Numbered from the stretch's first letter, positions 21,531-32,125 are shown. The stretch: 64,000 bases of DNA from Arctopsyche grandis (GCF_051622035.1 NC_135360.1:28847206-28911205), one strand, 5' to 3'. Numbers and translations are program-made. The notes: generated by a model not told the origin, from the sequence alone.

Positions 21531-21870
21531 TATTTATTTATTTTTTACATATACATATACCAGGAAGGCCTTACAGGTAACCCCAATGCGCCTTCCTGGC
21601 CAATTATTATACAAGTCGCTGAATTACGAGACACTGAAAAACTCGCAAATTAACGAGACATTTTATTGTACATTAATCAATCTCAAATAGTGTTGACATA
21701 GTAGGTTGGAAGGATATTTTAGCCAATTTTACCGGGAACTGTTTCAACAATGAAATCAGAGAAAATTGATAGGAAACGATCGACCTGGAGTCACAAATAT
21801 TCAGCAGCACTACAGATATACTCAGAAAAATACTTTTCAATCGAGGTCAGCTCATGGGATCGAACCCGGC
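21531..21870 (-). mobile_element. SINE A, head-truncated copy
   Basis: Tail TTATTTATTTTTTACATATA, perfect 3' hairpin (CCAGGAAGGC 21560-21569 with GCCTTCCTGG 21590-21599), then body up to the B box GGGTTCGATCCC on the minus strand. An internal deletion shortens the body near 21770-21800. Confidence 0.8.
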
Positions 21871-22704
21871 GAATATGGCGAATTACATTCCAACTGGTCA
21901 AAATATGTATGTTACAACTGAAAATACTCTTCAACTATAATTTGGTCACTTGACTAGTAAATTGAGTTGGAAAGTCACATTTTTGTTTTGAACTCATTCT
22001 TAGAGTTATTTTTATATACGAGTATAGTATAATATGTAGGTTGAAGTTTTTCAAGTGGCTGGTGACTGTTCCGTGAACATTTCAAGTGTATCCATCAATC
22101 TAATCATTATTGAAAATTGATGGGAATTAAACTACACATAATTTCCACAAAATAACACACAGAGCTGTAAGAGGAGATTGGGTTGAAAATTCGTGGCCCA
22201 CAGTTTGAATACTGTAACGTAAACCGTTCAATGGCAACAACAATGGATAGCATTGGCGGGGCATCGAAAGGGTATTGTGCTCGAGCGCCAACGTAAACGT
22301 TAACGTATTGCAGGCTGCAACGCGTTATTACAAGATAAATAAAGCCGTGAAGCCAATAATAAAGCGCCTCTGATGGTGTTTCCTTCTACGTTTTTCACAT
22401 AGCTAATGCCAAATTATGCGAACGACGTGATACAAAGAGTCGCCAACGTTTCGCCATTAGAGACGCGTTCAAATTGTGTAGTTTGCCTCGAGAGTGATGT
22501 TCGAGTAGAAGTTGAAAGTGGATTTTTCCGTTATGTACATATTTTAACTTTGTATATGTTAATGTCACCTGCGATTAAGACTTTCACCCGCAAAATACGA
22601 ATTGTAATCCTCCATACTCATTGTTGAATGGTCCCTTTTGGATGATGGGATAGGACAGAGGAAGGGTGTGGTGGCGATTTAATCTTCTTATAATATAGTT
22701 ATAA
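21871..22704. other. Unassigned, GC-richer in the middle
   Basis: The patch 22190-22520 has open frames (22406-22627, 73 codons, plus) but no recognised family. Nothing repeats in the window. Confidence 0.3.
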
Positions 22705-22825
22705 CTAGACACACTATCCATTGTTCCATTGTTGTAAATCCTTTGTAAAAAAGGTTCGGCAAACCTTTAACAATGCATTTACAACCTTTGAACAATATGC
22801 GGCACCTTCTGGGTCCGGTGACTAG
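22705..22825. mobile_element. CTAG-family MITE, copy b
   Basis: 121 bp beginning CTAGACACACTATCC and ending GGGTCCGGTGACTAG, flanked by TTATAA on both sides, so that GTTATAACTAG/CTAGTTATAAC forms a perfect outer palindrome. The interior carries facing AAGGTTCGGCAAACC and TTGTAAATCC/GCATTTACAA segments, so much of the element is foldback. Confidence 0.75.
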
Positions 22826-23127
22826 TTATAACTTACAACTATATCATAAGAACATAGAAACATGATAGACCTACAACTTATCTATATTATTGTATAGACT
22901 TACAACTAAAGTTTATTACGTTTAAATGTAGATAAAAATTAAGAGGAAAATTTTTGGTTCATTTTTTACAAGCTGGTTTACAAGTTTGGTGCCCACTTTC
23001 ATTTAAACATTTATGATACATATAACAACTCAATTAATAAATGAGTAACTATATTTGAAAGTGGCATAAGTCCATCTTTCTTTATTTCGAGAAATATTTC
23101 ACTAAGCGTTAAATATAATGTTTTGCG
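22826..23127. other. Unassigned spacer
   Basis: AT-rich. A short segment near 23050-23110 (GTCCATCTTTCTTTATTTCGAG) recurs near 56100, next to a Helitron end. Confidence 0.3.
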
Positions 23128-23139
23128 TTTAACAATATT

Positions 23140-23430
23140 TTTTGATTTTTAAATGCTTTTTATTATTACGAAATTATGTTAACAATACATCTTATATCTG
23201 TTTTAATTGCTACTGATCTACTGATCATTTTATATTTTAAAATTTTAATTTAATTTGGTTAGTAATCAGAGTATTGTATTATTCTAATGTTAATGTACAG
23301 CATAATAGGAAAAAGAGCCCAAAAACCTATTTACAATTCTTATAAATGCTCATAATACATATAATACATAATATTAATTAAAGACTCTCTAAAGTCGACG
23401 ACCTAAAGCAGATTGTGTTTAGGTAATCTA
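23140..23430 (-). mobile_element. LINE J 3' end, copy 3, with 12-bp TSD
   Basis: 291 bp of the LINE J 3' end, A-rich end at 23140, flanked by TTTAACAATATT at 23128-23139 and 23431-23442. Strongly 5' truncated. Confidence 0.85.
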
Positions 23431-23442
23431 TTTAACAATATT

Positions 23443-23589
23443 CGCCACTGAGTGCATTTCATCTAAATAAAATGGAAGTTTTCTGATTTTATGTTAAATG
23501 TTGAATTAATTCTTAATGTCGCGAATTTATTATGATTTTTAAATAAAATTAAATATTTATGAAAAATATCCTTTTTTACTTACCAGTTG
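23443..23589. other. AT-rich flank of the BEL insertion
   Basis: Nothing recognised; it runs up to the target site GCAAC. Confidence 0.4.
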
Positions 23590-23594
23590 GCAAC

Positions 23595-23825
23595 TGTTCC
23601 GACTTTTGTAATGACGTGTGGCAAATAGTCTTATTAACTGATTGTCGATTGGCATTATTGACGAGTTGGCATTAGTGTCGGCCCAAGCGGAAATACGCGA
23701 CGGTCGACAGAGTCAGCGAGCAGACGGCGTACGGACAACTTGTGTTCCGTACGCTCCGCTGAACCACCACGTGCAAATTTTACATTTCAATAAACTACAT
23801 CAAACCATTATCGAAGTCTTTTCCA
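23595..23825 (+). repeat. 5' LTR of the BEL element
   Basis: 231 bp, starting TGTTCCGAC and ending TTTTCCA. One mismatch against the 3' LTR (T at 23626 versus C at 30673), a divergence of roughly 0.4 percent. AATAAA occurs in TTTCAATAAACTACATC (about 23787). GC-rich in the middle (GGCGTACGG). Confidence 0.95.
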
Positions 23826-23828
23826 TGA

Positions 23829-23846
23829 TGGTCACTTCGAACCGGA
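23829..23846 (+). promoter_or_regulatory. Candidate primer binding site
   Basis: TGGTCACTTCGAACCGGA begins three bases after the LTR and starts with TGG, the complement of a tRNA CCA end. I could not match the remainder to a specific tRNA from memory, so the primer is undetermined. Confidence 0.5.
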
Positions 23847-24352
23847 CACCAGTAACCTAGGCCACAACACCAAACGGACAAACCAATAGGAAAAAACGTG
23901 GTCGAGAAAAAATGGATGTCAATTAAGAAATCGGTATCGTTCCTTTGTTACTATCCATACCTTTCCAATACTAATAACATGTTTGCTTCTATTTCAGCAA
24001 TATATTGATTGATGTACAGAGGTACATGACCGCGTGATTGACGCAGAAAATATATAAATAAAAACATAACCTACAAAGACGCATGGGACACAGAGGTAAT
24101 CCAAAATTATCGGAACGATCACATAAACATCGTAAAGGATATTCAAGTAAGTGAATGTATTCAATCTCAGGCAATCTGTTCAAAAGGCAATCATGTGGGT
24201 AGGTCAGTTTTTAAAATATGTTTTAAAGTATAACAATTAATTAACGCGATTGTATAAAATAATATCGCGCTACGAAGGAATGTTTCATCGGTCGCATCGA
24301 ATTTCGTATTAAAAGTGTAAAATCAGATGTAGTGTAAAATTAGCAAAGCACG

Positions 24353-24900
24353 TGGGGAATTATACTTGTAGCCCCAAAGTGGCTTAAACCAAGTACATAC
24401 CGGTATATTCATATCGGTAGATCTTTGTTTCTTAATGTGTGTAGAAACACCCTCCCCCCCCCCCCCTTCCACGATAAATGTGGAATTATACTTGTAGCCC
24501 CAAAGTGGCTTAAACCAAGTACATACCGGTATATTCATATCGGTAAATCTTTGTTTCTTAATGTGTGTAGAAACTTTCTCCCCCCTCCCCCTTCCACAAT
24601 AAATGTGGAATTATACTTGTAGCCCCAAAGTGGCTTAAACCAAGTACATACCGGTATATTCATATACCGGCAGATCTCTTTGTTTCTTAATGTGTGTAGA
24701 AACTTTCTCCCCCCTCCCCCTTCCACAATAAATGTGGAATTACACTTGTAGCCACAAAGTGGATTAAATCAAGTACATACCGGCATATACATACATCGGT
24801 AGATCTCTTTGTTTCATAATGTGTGATGAAACAGTGGTGATTTAAAATAAATCACAAGACTTGTAGCCCCAAAGTGGTTTAAATCAAGCACCCACCAATT
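24353..24900 (+). repeat. Tandem 126-bp repeats in the BEL leader
   Basis: Four and a half units, starting (at the TATACTTGTAG motif or its variant) near 24361, 24487, 24613, 24741 and 24857; spacing 126, 126, 128 and about 116 bp. Each unit has CTTGTAGCCCCAAAGTGG, a near-palindrome around ACCGGTATATTCATAT, TTTGTTTCTTAATGTGTG, a poly-C run in the first three, and a hairpin TTCCACAATAAATGTGGAA. Units 2 and 3 are nearly identical; the outer ones have diverged. It lies between the primer site and the ATG, where packaging or translation signals would be expected. Confidence 0.9.
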
Positions 24901-25083
24901 TAGGGTTGTTATTTCTTCCAAAATATGTTGGATAGATTCTGGTGATAATAGTTAAAGTAGAATATTAAGATTCACGGTGAATCATTGAATATTATTACCT
25001 TATCTCTACGAATAGTTCAATTGACAGCTATAGTAGAGAATAACTGTATTTATGAGACGAAATAGTGCAACTTTCTGAAACAA

Positions 25084-28000
25084 ATGTCAAGTGCTGAAAA
25101 CGAGGAAATAGAAGCTTCGACTTCCCAGTCGCATAAAGGTCGAAATCCAACTAGGGACGTAGAACCTATTAGAGACAGGTCAAGCTCTAGAATACATCAG
25201 ACTCGAAGTCAGACTCAATCGATAAAAACATTAGCGAAAGAAAATAAAGTAGAAGTTACAATGACGTCAATAGAATTAAGGTATTCGGGCGCGTTTAAAA
25301 GACTACAGGAGAAAATAGACAGAATCTCCGAAATAAATGAAGGACAGTATCAATTTATTGAAAAAGCATACGACTATCTCCAAAAACTCCATTATGAGTA
25401 TTTAGACAACATCACAGATATAGAGCAGGCGGATCAAATAGACGAAGAGTTCTACATAATCACAATGACAATTCAAAATCTTAAAGCAGCATTAGAGAGA
25501 CAATCCATTCAAGATTGTAAACTGAAGGTAGAGCAAGCAACAATTAAATTTGCTAGAGATAAGTTACCGACGTTAACCATTCCCACATTTCAGGGAGATC
25601 CATCTGAATGGCAATCGTTTCAACAAGCTTTTAAGAATATAATAGGAAACAAAACGGAATATTCGAATGTCACGAAATTGCAATATTTGCATCAATCCTT
25701 AATCGGTCCCGCTTTGGCAGCTGTATCAGGTTTAGATATTAGCTCAGACAATTACGAAATAGCTTGGAGTATTTTAGACAAGCAATATAATTTACCAAGA
25801 CTTAATCTCAAAACTAGGATTAATTCACTTTGTGACTTAAAATTAATCACAAGAGAATCACATATCGAATTGAGAAATCTATTGAATCAGGTAACAGTGT
25901 GTATTAAAAACATTGAATCGTTGGGTTACGCGAGAGAAATTTTAGATCCATGGGTAACATGTTTAGTTCTAAGGAAATTACCTTTTAATATAGTAAGAGA
26001 CTGGGAAATATCGCTGGTTAGCAGAGAAATGCCACCATATGAAAGTTTAGAGACATTCTTGCAGAATAGATGTAATGTATTACAATCTACTGCATCTGTA
26101 ACTACGGTGAAGGAATTCCCTCATAGTCGTCAAAGAATCATGAGAACTCATGTCGCGAACAAAAACCCATCAAGTAAGGTAAACGCATGCGCATTCTGTC
26201 GAAATAATCATTTCATAGGCAAATGTGATAAATTCAAAGCAAAATCCAGTATGGAAAGAAATGAATTCGTTAAATCTAATAACATGTGTTTTAAATGTTT
26301 AAATTCATCGCATAAGATAACAAATTGCAAGTCTAACTATAATTGCTTAAGGTGCAAACAAAACCATCACACTTTGTTGCATCAGGACGATACATTTAGT
26401 TCCAATAATACGGGAAGGAAGTCAATTAATGCTCATTCTACTCATTTCTCTCAAAGGGAGATAATTTTACCGACGGTACAAGTAGACATTATAACGTCCA
26501 ATGGAACGGTCGTTAAGGGTCGCACATTATTAGATTCCGGCTCACAAGTCAACTATGTTACCACATCTTTCGCTAAGAAGAATAACTTCAAATTAGAGAA
26601 AATCTCTCAAAAAATTGTAGGTATCGCTAATCAAGAAAGTAGCATTCGTCACATCACCAAGGTGACCATAAGGTCTTCAACCACTAAGTACTCAACCAAA
26701 GTGTTGTGTTTGGTATTACCAGAAATTACTGGCGAAATTCCAACTGTGAAACTGGATCAACAGTTAATTTCAATACCAGCGGGAATCAAGTTATCAGATC
26801 CCCTTTGGAATAAACCGACGCCAATCGATTTATTGCTCGGCGCCGAGATTTGCGTTCATGCTATGAAAGCAGGAACCATCCAGTTAGGAAAAGGTATGCC
26901 TATCTTAAAGGATACCGAATTCGGATGGACAATAGTTGGTCCATATCCCGAGGTAAATAATGCTCCAGGGAAGAGCCACATAGGCTTAAGTCAATTAGAC
27001 AGTCACATTCAAAACTTTTGGATGATAGACCAGGTTCCTATTGTAAAACATCAATCTCTTGAGGAGAAAAGATGTGAGGAACATTTCCAAGCACACACAT
27101 CACGAGATAAAAACGGTAGATTTTGTGTAGCTTTACCATATAAAAATTCCCCGGTAGTATTAGGAAGTTCATTGCACATTGCGGAGAAAAGACACAAAAC
27201 TTTGGAAAGACGTTTTTTAGCCAATAATAATTTAAAAATGGAATACAATAAAGTTTTAGAAGAGTATATAAATTCAGGACATATGTCAGAGTGTGAACCT
27301 CCGGAGGCACATGAGGTTCATTGTTATTCACCTCATCACGTCGTAGTTAAGGAGTCTAGCCTTACCACTAAATATCGTGTAGTTTTTGATGCGTCCGCAA
27401 AGACAACGTCCAATATCTCACTAAATAATATTTTGATGGTGGGACCTAGTGTCCAATCAGATTGGTTAAATTTATTTTTATTAAAACTTATTGAACTCAT
27501 TCCTCAGACAATCTTCAAAAAATGGAAGGATTGTCAATTATCCAATACAGTCATGAAACTTTATAAAATTCCTAGATTGATAATACTAAATAATGCCATT
27601 AATATACAGGCACACGGATTTTGTGACGCATCCGAGAAAGCTTATGGTGCTTGTATTTATGTAAAATGTACTGATCAATTGGGAAATTCCAAATGTCATC
27701 TTGTGTGTTCTCGTTCGAGAGTCGCTCCGCTCAGTTTTGTAACTATTCCGCGTTTAGAGCTGTGCTCCGCTATGTTATTATCAAAGTTAATGAAGTCAAC
27801 AATAGACCAATTAACAATTCATATTAATGAAAAATATTATTGGACGGATTCAACCGTCGCATTGCATTGGATTAGAGGAGAATCATGTAAATGGACCACC
27901 TTCGTTGCCAATCGAGTGGCCGAAATCCAATCAATATCTCAACCCATTGAGTGGTACCATGTCTCCTCTACAGACAATCCAGCAGATTTAATTTCTCGAG

Positions 28001-29604
28001 GGACTCAACCATCAGAATTAAATCATAATTCGTTATGGTGGGACGGCCCTAGTTGGTTGAAATTAGACGAATCACGATGGCCTCGAAGACCTCCTGAGAT
28101 CACAATAGATCTTCCAGAGAGAAGGGTAGTCACTAACGCTACCCTTGTGAGGGAAAATAATTGGATAGATAAATATTCTCATCTTCCAAGACTCCTTCGA
28201 GTTTTATCATATGTTCGTCGGCCACTAAGGAATAAACAATTAAACGTTAAAGAAAATAACGAACCGTCCGCTTTAGAATTAAAAGATGCTTTAAATAATT
28301 TGATAAGGTTATCGCAAATGGAATCATTTCCATTGGAATATCGTTTGCTGAGCAAGGGACATCCAATTCCCAGTAGCAGTAAATTAGCTAAATTGTCCCC
28401 TCTATTCCACGAGAATTTAATTTGTGTTGGAAGTAGACTTCCTCTGGGAACAACTCTATCAACGTCACCCATTATCTTGTCAAATAAGCATAAACTTACA
28501 CACATGATTGTCCGAGATGCGCACTTGAAATATATTCACTTGGGTACTCAAGCCTTACTGTCGTTATTGCGGCAGACCTATTGGCCATTGGCCGGACATA
28601 ATACTGTCAAAGGAGTGGTGCGTTCATGTGTCATTTGTTTCAGAAATAAACCACTGTCACACAATAGATTAATGGGATTACTCCCGCTTGAACGTACCAC
28701 TGCGAATTTTCCTTTCAGTCATGTGGGGATAGATTTCGCAGGACCTTTTCCTGTGAAGAGTGGTTGCAATAAGAATTCTAAGATAATTAAGGGTTACGTT
28801 TGTGTCTTTGTGTGTTTTTCCAGTAAGGCAGTTCACTTGGAACTTGTCGGAGACTTAACGAGTTCAAATTTCTTAAATTGTTTAAGAAGATTCGTAGCCA
28901 GACGTGGCAGGCCCAATACGATATATTCCGACAATGCTACTAATTTTGTCGGTGCAAGTCGTGAACTCGTTAATTTAGTAAAATTAATTTACGAACGTCC
29001 TCATGAGGAGAAGCTACTACGGTATGTAGCCTCCGAAGGGATTCGTTGGAAGTTTAACCCGCCAAGGGCGCCTCACATGGGAGGGCTGTGGGAAGCAGCG
29101 GTTAAATCCATGAAGATTCATTTAAACAAGGTGTTAAAGGCCACCACCTTAAATTTCGAATCATTTTGTACGGTATTGACTCAAATAGAAGCTTGCATGA
29201 ATTCCCGTCCTCTTAGTCCCTTGTCTTCGGATCCACTAGACCTTTTACCCCTCACACCTGGACATTTCTTAATTGGCAGATCCTTACTCGCTCTTCCAAT
29301 GGAGTTACGACACAAATGGAAGAAGGACTCGAGCAACAATCTGAGTGTGGGTCAAATGGTCCTGTTAAAGGAGGAACACATGCTGCCAACCCGATGGGTC
29401 TTGGGTCGAGTCACTAAATTGTATCCCGGACCAGATGGCAGAGTTCGAGTCGTCGACGTCTTTACTGCCAGCGGAGAGTTTCGTCGGTCCAGTCATCTAG
29501 TGGCGCCATTGCCGATTCTACCACAAGGACCACTTGACAGGAAGGAAGATCAGCAAGAGGGAGGAGAAACAGCAGCTTCAATTCCGTCAACTTCGGTAGC
29601 TTAG
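25084..29604 (+). CDS. BEL/Pao gag-pol polyprotein with RT core deleted
   Basis: 1506 residues, one uninterrupted frame; ATG in ACAAATGTC. Order: basic, low-complexity N-terminus; coiled, charged region about 60-150; gag core (DUF1759-like) starting LPTLTIPTFQGDPSEW at about 160; cysteine/histidine knuckles (CAFC...H...C about 369-383, CFKCL...H...C and CLRC...H about 402-437); retroviral-type aspartic protease with LLDSGS (D484). RT starts near 700 and keeps YRVVFDAS (764-771) and the VGPSVQ segment (786-791). The frame then jumps at 793-803 to the post-RT connection ending KIPR. RNase H: D848, E892, D922, D968. Integrase: zinc site H1147, H1152, C1182, C1185 and DDE residues D1217, D1283, E1337. 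A DUF5641-like tail lies at about 1410-1480. No envelope gene. The RT palm with all catalytic aspartates is absent; the other enzymes look intact. Confidence 0.95.
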   Translation: MSSAENEEIEASTSQSHKGRNPTRDVEPIRDRSSSRIHQTRSQTQSIKTLAKENKVEVTMTSIELRYSGAFKRLQEKIDRISEINEGQYQFIEKAYDYLQKLHYEYLDNITDIEQADQIDEEFYIITMTIQNLKAALERQSIQDCKLKVEQATIKFARDKLPTLTIPTFQGDPSEWQSFQQAFKNIIGNKTEYSNVTKLQYLHQSLIGPALAAVSGLDISSDNYEIAWSILDKQYNLPRLNLKTRINSLCDLKLITRESHIELRNLLNQVTVCIKNIESLGYAREILDPWVTCLVLRKLPFNIVRDWEISLVSREMPPYESLETFLQNRCNVLQSTASVTTVKEFPHSRQRIMRTHVANKNPSSKVNACAFCRNNHFIGKCDKFKAKSSMERNEFVKSNNMCFKCLNSSHKITNCKSNYNCLRCKQNHHTLLHQDDTFSSNNTGRKSINAHSTHFSQREIILPTVQVDIITSNGTVVKGRTLLDSGSQVNYVTTSFAKKNNFKLEKISQKIVGIANQESSIRHITKVTIRSSTTKYSTKVLCLVLPEITGEIPTVKLDQQLISIPAGIKLSDPLWNKPTPIDLLLGAEICVHAMKAGTIQLGKGMPILKDTEFGWTIVGPYPEVNNAPGKSHIGLSQLDSHIQNFWMIDQVPIVKHQSLEEKRCEEHFQAHTSRDKNGRFCVALPYKNSPVVLGSSLHIAEKRHKTLERRFLANNNLKMEYNKVLEEYINSGHMSECEPPEAHEVHCYSPHHVVVKESSLTTKYRVVFDASAKTTSNISLNNILMVGPSVQSDWLNLFLLKLIELIPQTIFKKWKDCQLSNTVMKLYKIPRLIILNNAINIQAHGFCDASEKAYGACIYVKCTDQLGNSKCHLVCSRSRVAPLSFVTIPRLELCSAMLLSKLMKSTIDQLTIHINEKYYWTDSTVALHWIRGESCKWTTFVANRVAEIQSISQPIEWYHVSSTDNPADLISRGTQPSELNHNSLWWDGPSWLKLDESRWPRRPPEITIDLPERRVVTNATLVRENNWIDKYSHLPRLLRVLSYVRRPLRNKQLNVKENNEPSALELKDALNNLIRLSQMESFPLEYRLLSKGHPIPSSSKLAKLSPLFHENLICVGSRLPLGTTLSTSPIILSNKHKLTHMIVRDAHLKYIHLGTQALLSLLRQTYWPLAGHNTVKGVVRSCVICFRNKPLSHNRLMGLLPLERTTANFPFSHVGIDFAGPFPVKSGCNKNSKIIKGYVCVFVCFSSKAVHLELVGDLTSSNFLNCLRRFVARRGRPNTIYSDNATNFVGASRELVNLVKLIYERPHEEKLLRYVASEGIRWKFNPPRAPHMGGLWEAAVKSMKIHLNKVLKATTLNFESFCTVLTQIEACMNSRPLSPLSSDPLDLLPLTPGHFLIGRSLLALPMELRHKWKKDSSNNLSVGQMVLLKEEHMLPTRWVLGRVTKLYPGPDGRVRVVDVFTASGEFRRSSHLVAPLPILPQGPLDRKEDQQEGGETAASIPSTSVA
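27460..27512 (+). other. In-frame deletion junction in the RT domain
   Basis: Around codons 793-803 the sequence passes directly from the segment after VGPSVQSD to an ELIPQTIFKKWKDC segment which in BEL proteins lies after the RT palm. From the usual spacing in the family I estimate that about 280-300 residues are gone; this figure is from memory of the family, not measured. The frame is kept on both sides, so gag, protease, RNase H and integrase remain in one ORF. No stop codon, frameshift or inserted repeat marks the junction. Confidence 0.8.
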
Positions 29605-30641
29605 TTTAACCCGAAGACACTACCCCCAACTCATATTATTTATTAGATGTAATCATGAGTTTAAATCATTCAATGTTAATAGTAGTACTCCGTAATTCAC
29701 TTTAATTGTGTTGTGTGTATAATTTAAGCTATTTTCATTTTAACATTCGGCAGTATATATCTCCGAATTTAATCTAATCATTTTGTCTTTATAATATAAG
29801 ACTTGTCTCATGTCATCACTCGGAAGGATTATATCCGAGTTTAAAATAAACTGTTCAAATTTGACAGTTAAAATTAGATTCATGATTTGTTAATGTTAGT
29901 CTCCAAGCCACACTTAATGGAGCATCTTAAATTATTTCATGTCTACTTAATTATAACCTGCCGGGAGTCATCCGCAGGTCTTATGTTTCTTGTTATGAAA
30001 ACATAAGTTAACTTTTACTGTTTATAGTATTTATGTGAATCGTAGAATAAGTAAATATTATAATACTGAACATTTCGATGTTTAACGTAGAGACATCTAT
30101 AATCATAGTTCGCCTTCATTTCCTGCTTGTAGGAATGAATGAATGACTTTCCAATTTACTTTTAATTTAGCAATGTTTGTGCTACTTGTTGATGAAATCA
30201 AGTTAACTTAGGAGCATTACACTCACTAATCAAGTTTAGTTGATCGGTAATAGCTGATCTGTCTTGACAACTGTAACAGTGTCAACATTGTATTGTCTAA
30301 GTTAACATCAAGATGAGGAATGCTTAAGTTTTAAACCATATACAGTCCACTCTCTCTTCTTTAAAGTAAACTTATCTTGTAATGCTTATTCACAGCTTCA
30401 AAGGAGATTTCAAAAACTTTAATGTAAATAGAAACAACATTCACCAGAGGTATACCTATAAGTTGAAATATTACTGAACCAATAAATTGATTTTATCCTC
30501 ACACTGGATGAGGCAAAGGTTTCATTATTCACCCTCTATTTAATTATTTTAAGAGCTATGATTTATTGTAAACGACTCGTCAGTAATGCTGTAACTCTGT
30601 AGAATAACTATATTGTTCAACAGTTTTCCTATGTGGGACTA
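29605..30641 (+). other. 3' untranslated region of the BEL element
   Basis: About 1 kb after the TAG stop. No envelope-like or other long open frame, no second ORF. It ends in ATGTGGGACTA just before the 3' LTR, a poor polypurine tract. ATTATATCCGAG and similar AT-rich segments show no repeat family of the window. Confidence 0.7.
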
Positions 30642-30872
30642 TGTTCCGACTTTTGTAATGACGTGTGGCAAACAGTCTTATTAACTGATTGTCGATTGGC
30701 ATTATTGACGAGTTGGCATTAGTGTCGGCCCAAGCGGAAATACGCGACGGTCGACAGAGTCAGCGAGCAGACGGCGTACGGACAACTTGTGTTCCGTACG
30801 CTCCGCTGAACCACCACGTGCAAATTTTACATTTCAATAAACTACATCAAACCATTATCGAAGTCTTTTCCA
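30642..30872 (+). repeat. 3' LTR of the BEL element
   Basis: 231 bp, TGTTCCGAC to TTTTCCA, one difference from the 5' LTR (C at 30673). Followed by the target duplication GCAAC. Confidence 0.95.
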
Positions 30873-30877
30873 GCAAC

Positions 30878-31834
30878 CCTAGTCTATGACCAAACAACAT
30901 CAATTGAGAGTAATTGAAATATGTAATTTAACCTCATTCTTTAAGCGTAAATGAAAATTCAGCAGTAAATGAAAGCGCTCGATTCTTATCTACAGGATAT
31001 ATAAGCATACCCGAAACCATAAAATTTTAATAGTTGCAAAAAATAACTTTCTGCCATAAATTGCCAAAATTGAAATAATTACCTAATTTGACCGCAATAA
31101 AACGGCGGGCAAATTCAATTTATATTAAAGCTGGGGGGAGGAAGTGGAGTCGGGCCGCCAAACGAGCGCCATTTTGCACCGCCATTTTGAAATTTGTCCG
31201 CTGGGAGCTTTCTCGCAAATTGTTTCTTGCGAAGTGACCCTAAAACTACACTTAAAAAAGAAAAATCCCGAACTATAGACGGAGAAGTTTCGTCGTTTTT
31301 TCCAACACCCAAACCTCTCGGCTCATCGAGCGGCGTCACATGTGCGACCCACATAGATAATAAGCTATCGGCTAAATAATATCGACAATAAAAGGAGTTA
31401 TCGAAGATAATTTTTCACAGAAGAAAAACAACCCGACTACGCCCATTCGAGCTTTGAGCCATGCGAAAAAAGCTCGTTAAAGCATTTTAACCGACAATAG
31501 TATTTGCCGAGTTGTGCGATAAGGACTTGAGAGACGCCGATTCGTCGTCGAAGTGGCTTAATATTCCTCTGATATTGAATGGAACGTTTCTTCCTTACAT
31601 TCGCGATAAAATCACTTACACCTGTGAACACTTCTATCTGGGATCGAGCTCAAAGGCAAAAGTTCGATTTGTATGAAACGCCACGTCTTGAGAGTAATAT
31701 TCGCTCTAATACCGATTTAGAAGCACTTTCAAATAACGCAAAATTGTGATGCAGTGTAAAGAATATCAAACTCAGCTTTAAAATTTTCATAATTATAACT
31801 CAACTAATCATTTTCCAATTATATTAGAGGTATC
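30878..31834. other. Unassigned; GC-richer patches
   Basis: 31120-31380 and 31440-31680 are richer in GC and have short frames on both strands (31115-31354 minus, 31437-31631 minus). No domain is recognised. No repeat family of this window. Confidence 0.3.
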
Positions 31835-32125
31835 GGAAAGTAATCCAAAAAATATTCCCAAATGCCCTGGCTGTGCAAACGAAGATGATCCTGAACTATA
31901 GACCAGGGACAGTCAATCTTCAACGATAATTCCTCGATGTTTTCACGAGGATCGGATTCCACCAATGACGTCAGGATATCATCTTCTAATTTTTGAGCTC
32001 TTATTTTCGTGTGATTTATTCCCATTTTTAAATTGTTTATACCACCGATGATACTTGTTTAGTTTCAGAATATCCCTGTAAGTATCGGTGATTTTTATCA
32101 CTGTTTTTTTACTTTGCCTTCATTA
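31835..32125 (-). pseudogene. mariner-like transposase relic
   Basis: The minus-strand frame ending at 31819 reads LVESDPRENIEELSLKIDC, then a VQDHLRLHSQG segment. This resembles the second helix-turn-helix of mariner transposases (ALVEEDPRQTxxELA ... HLxxIG pattern). Upstream, the frame-shifted peptide YHRWYKQFKNGN resembles the QRWFxxFRxGN stretch between the two helix-turn-helix motifs. The catalytic domain and terminal repeats are not visible. A degraded 5' fragment. Confidence 0.55.

Larger units (their letters stand above)
23590..30877 (+). mobile_element. BEL/Pao LTR retrotransposon, complete but RT-deleted
   Basis: The element (23595-30872) lies between 5-bp target duplications GCAAC (23590-23594 and 30873-30877). 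It has two 231-bp LTRs differing at one position, a primer-binding-site candidate, a leader with tandem repeats, one gag-pol ORF of 1506 codons and a 1-kb 3' untranslated region. Domain order (gag with DUF1759-like core, zinc knuckles, aspartic protease, RT, RNase H, integrase, C-terminal DUF5641-like region) is that of BEL/Pao. The RT core is missing, so the copy should depend on a relative. Confidence 0.95.

Noticed and set aside
23642..23860. 72-codon frame in the 5' LTR, recurring at 30689-30889
   Set aside because: Lies within the LTR and runs into different sequence at each end; LTR identity explains it.
24323..24726. Repeated frames with MNIPVCTWFKPLWGYKYNS on the minus strand and matching frames on the plus strand
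   Set aside because: Translation of the 126-bp tandem repeats in the BEL leader; no start or context for expression.
27038..27331. Minus-strand frames inside the BEL ORF
   Set aside because: Antisense shadows of a clearly coding sequence.
29605..30641. Envelope gene of the BEL element
   Set aside because: No frame of useful length after the pol stop and no signal-peptide or membrane-anchor pattern.
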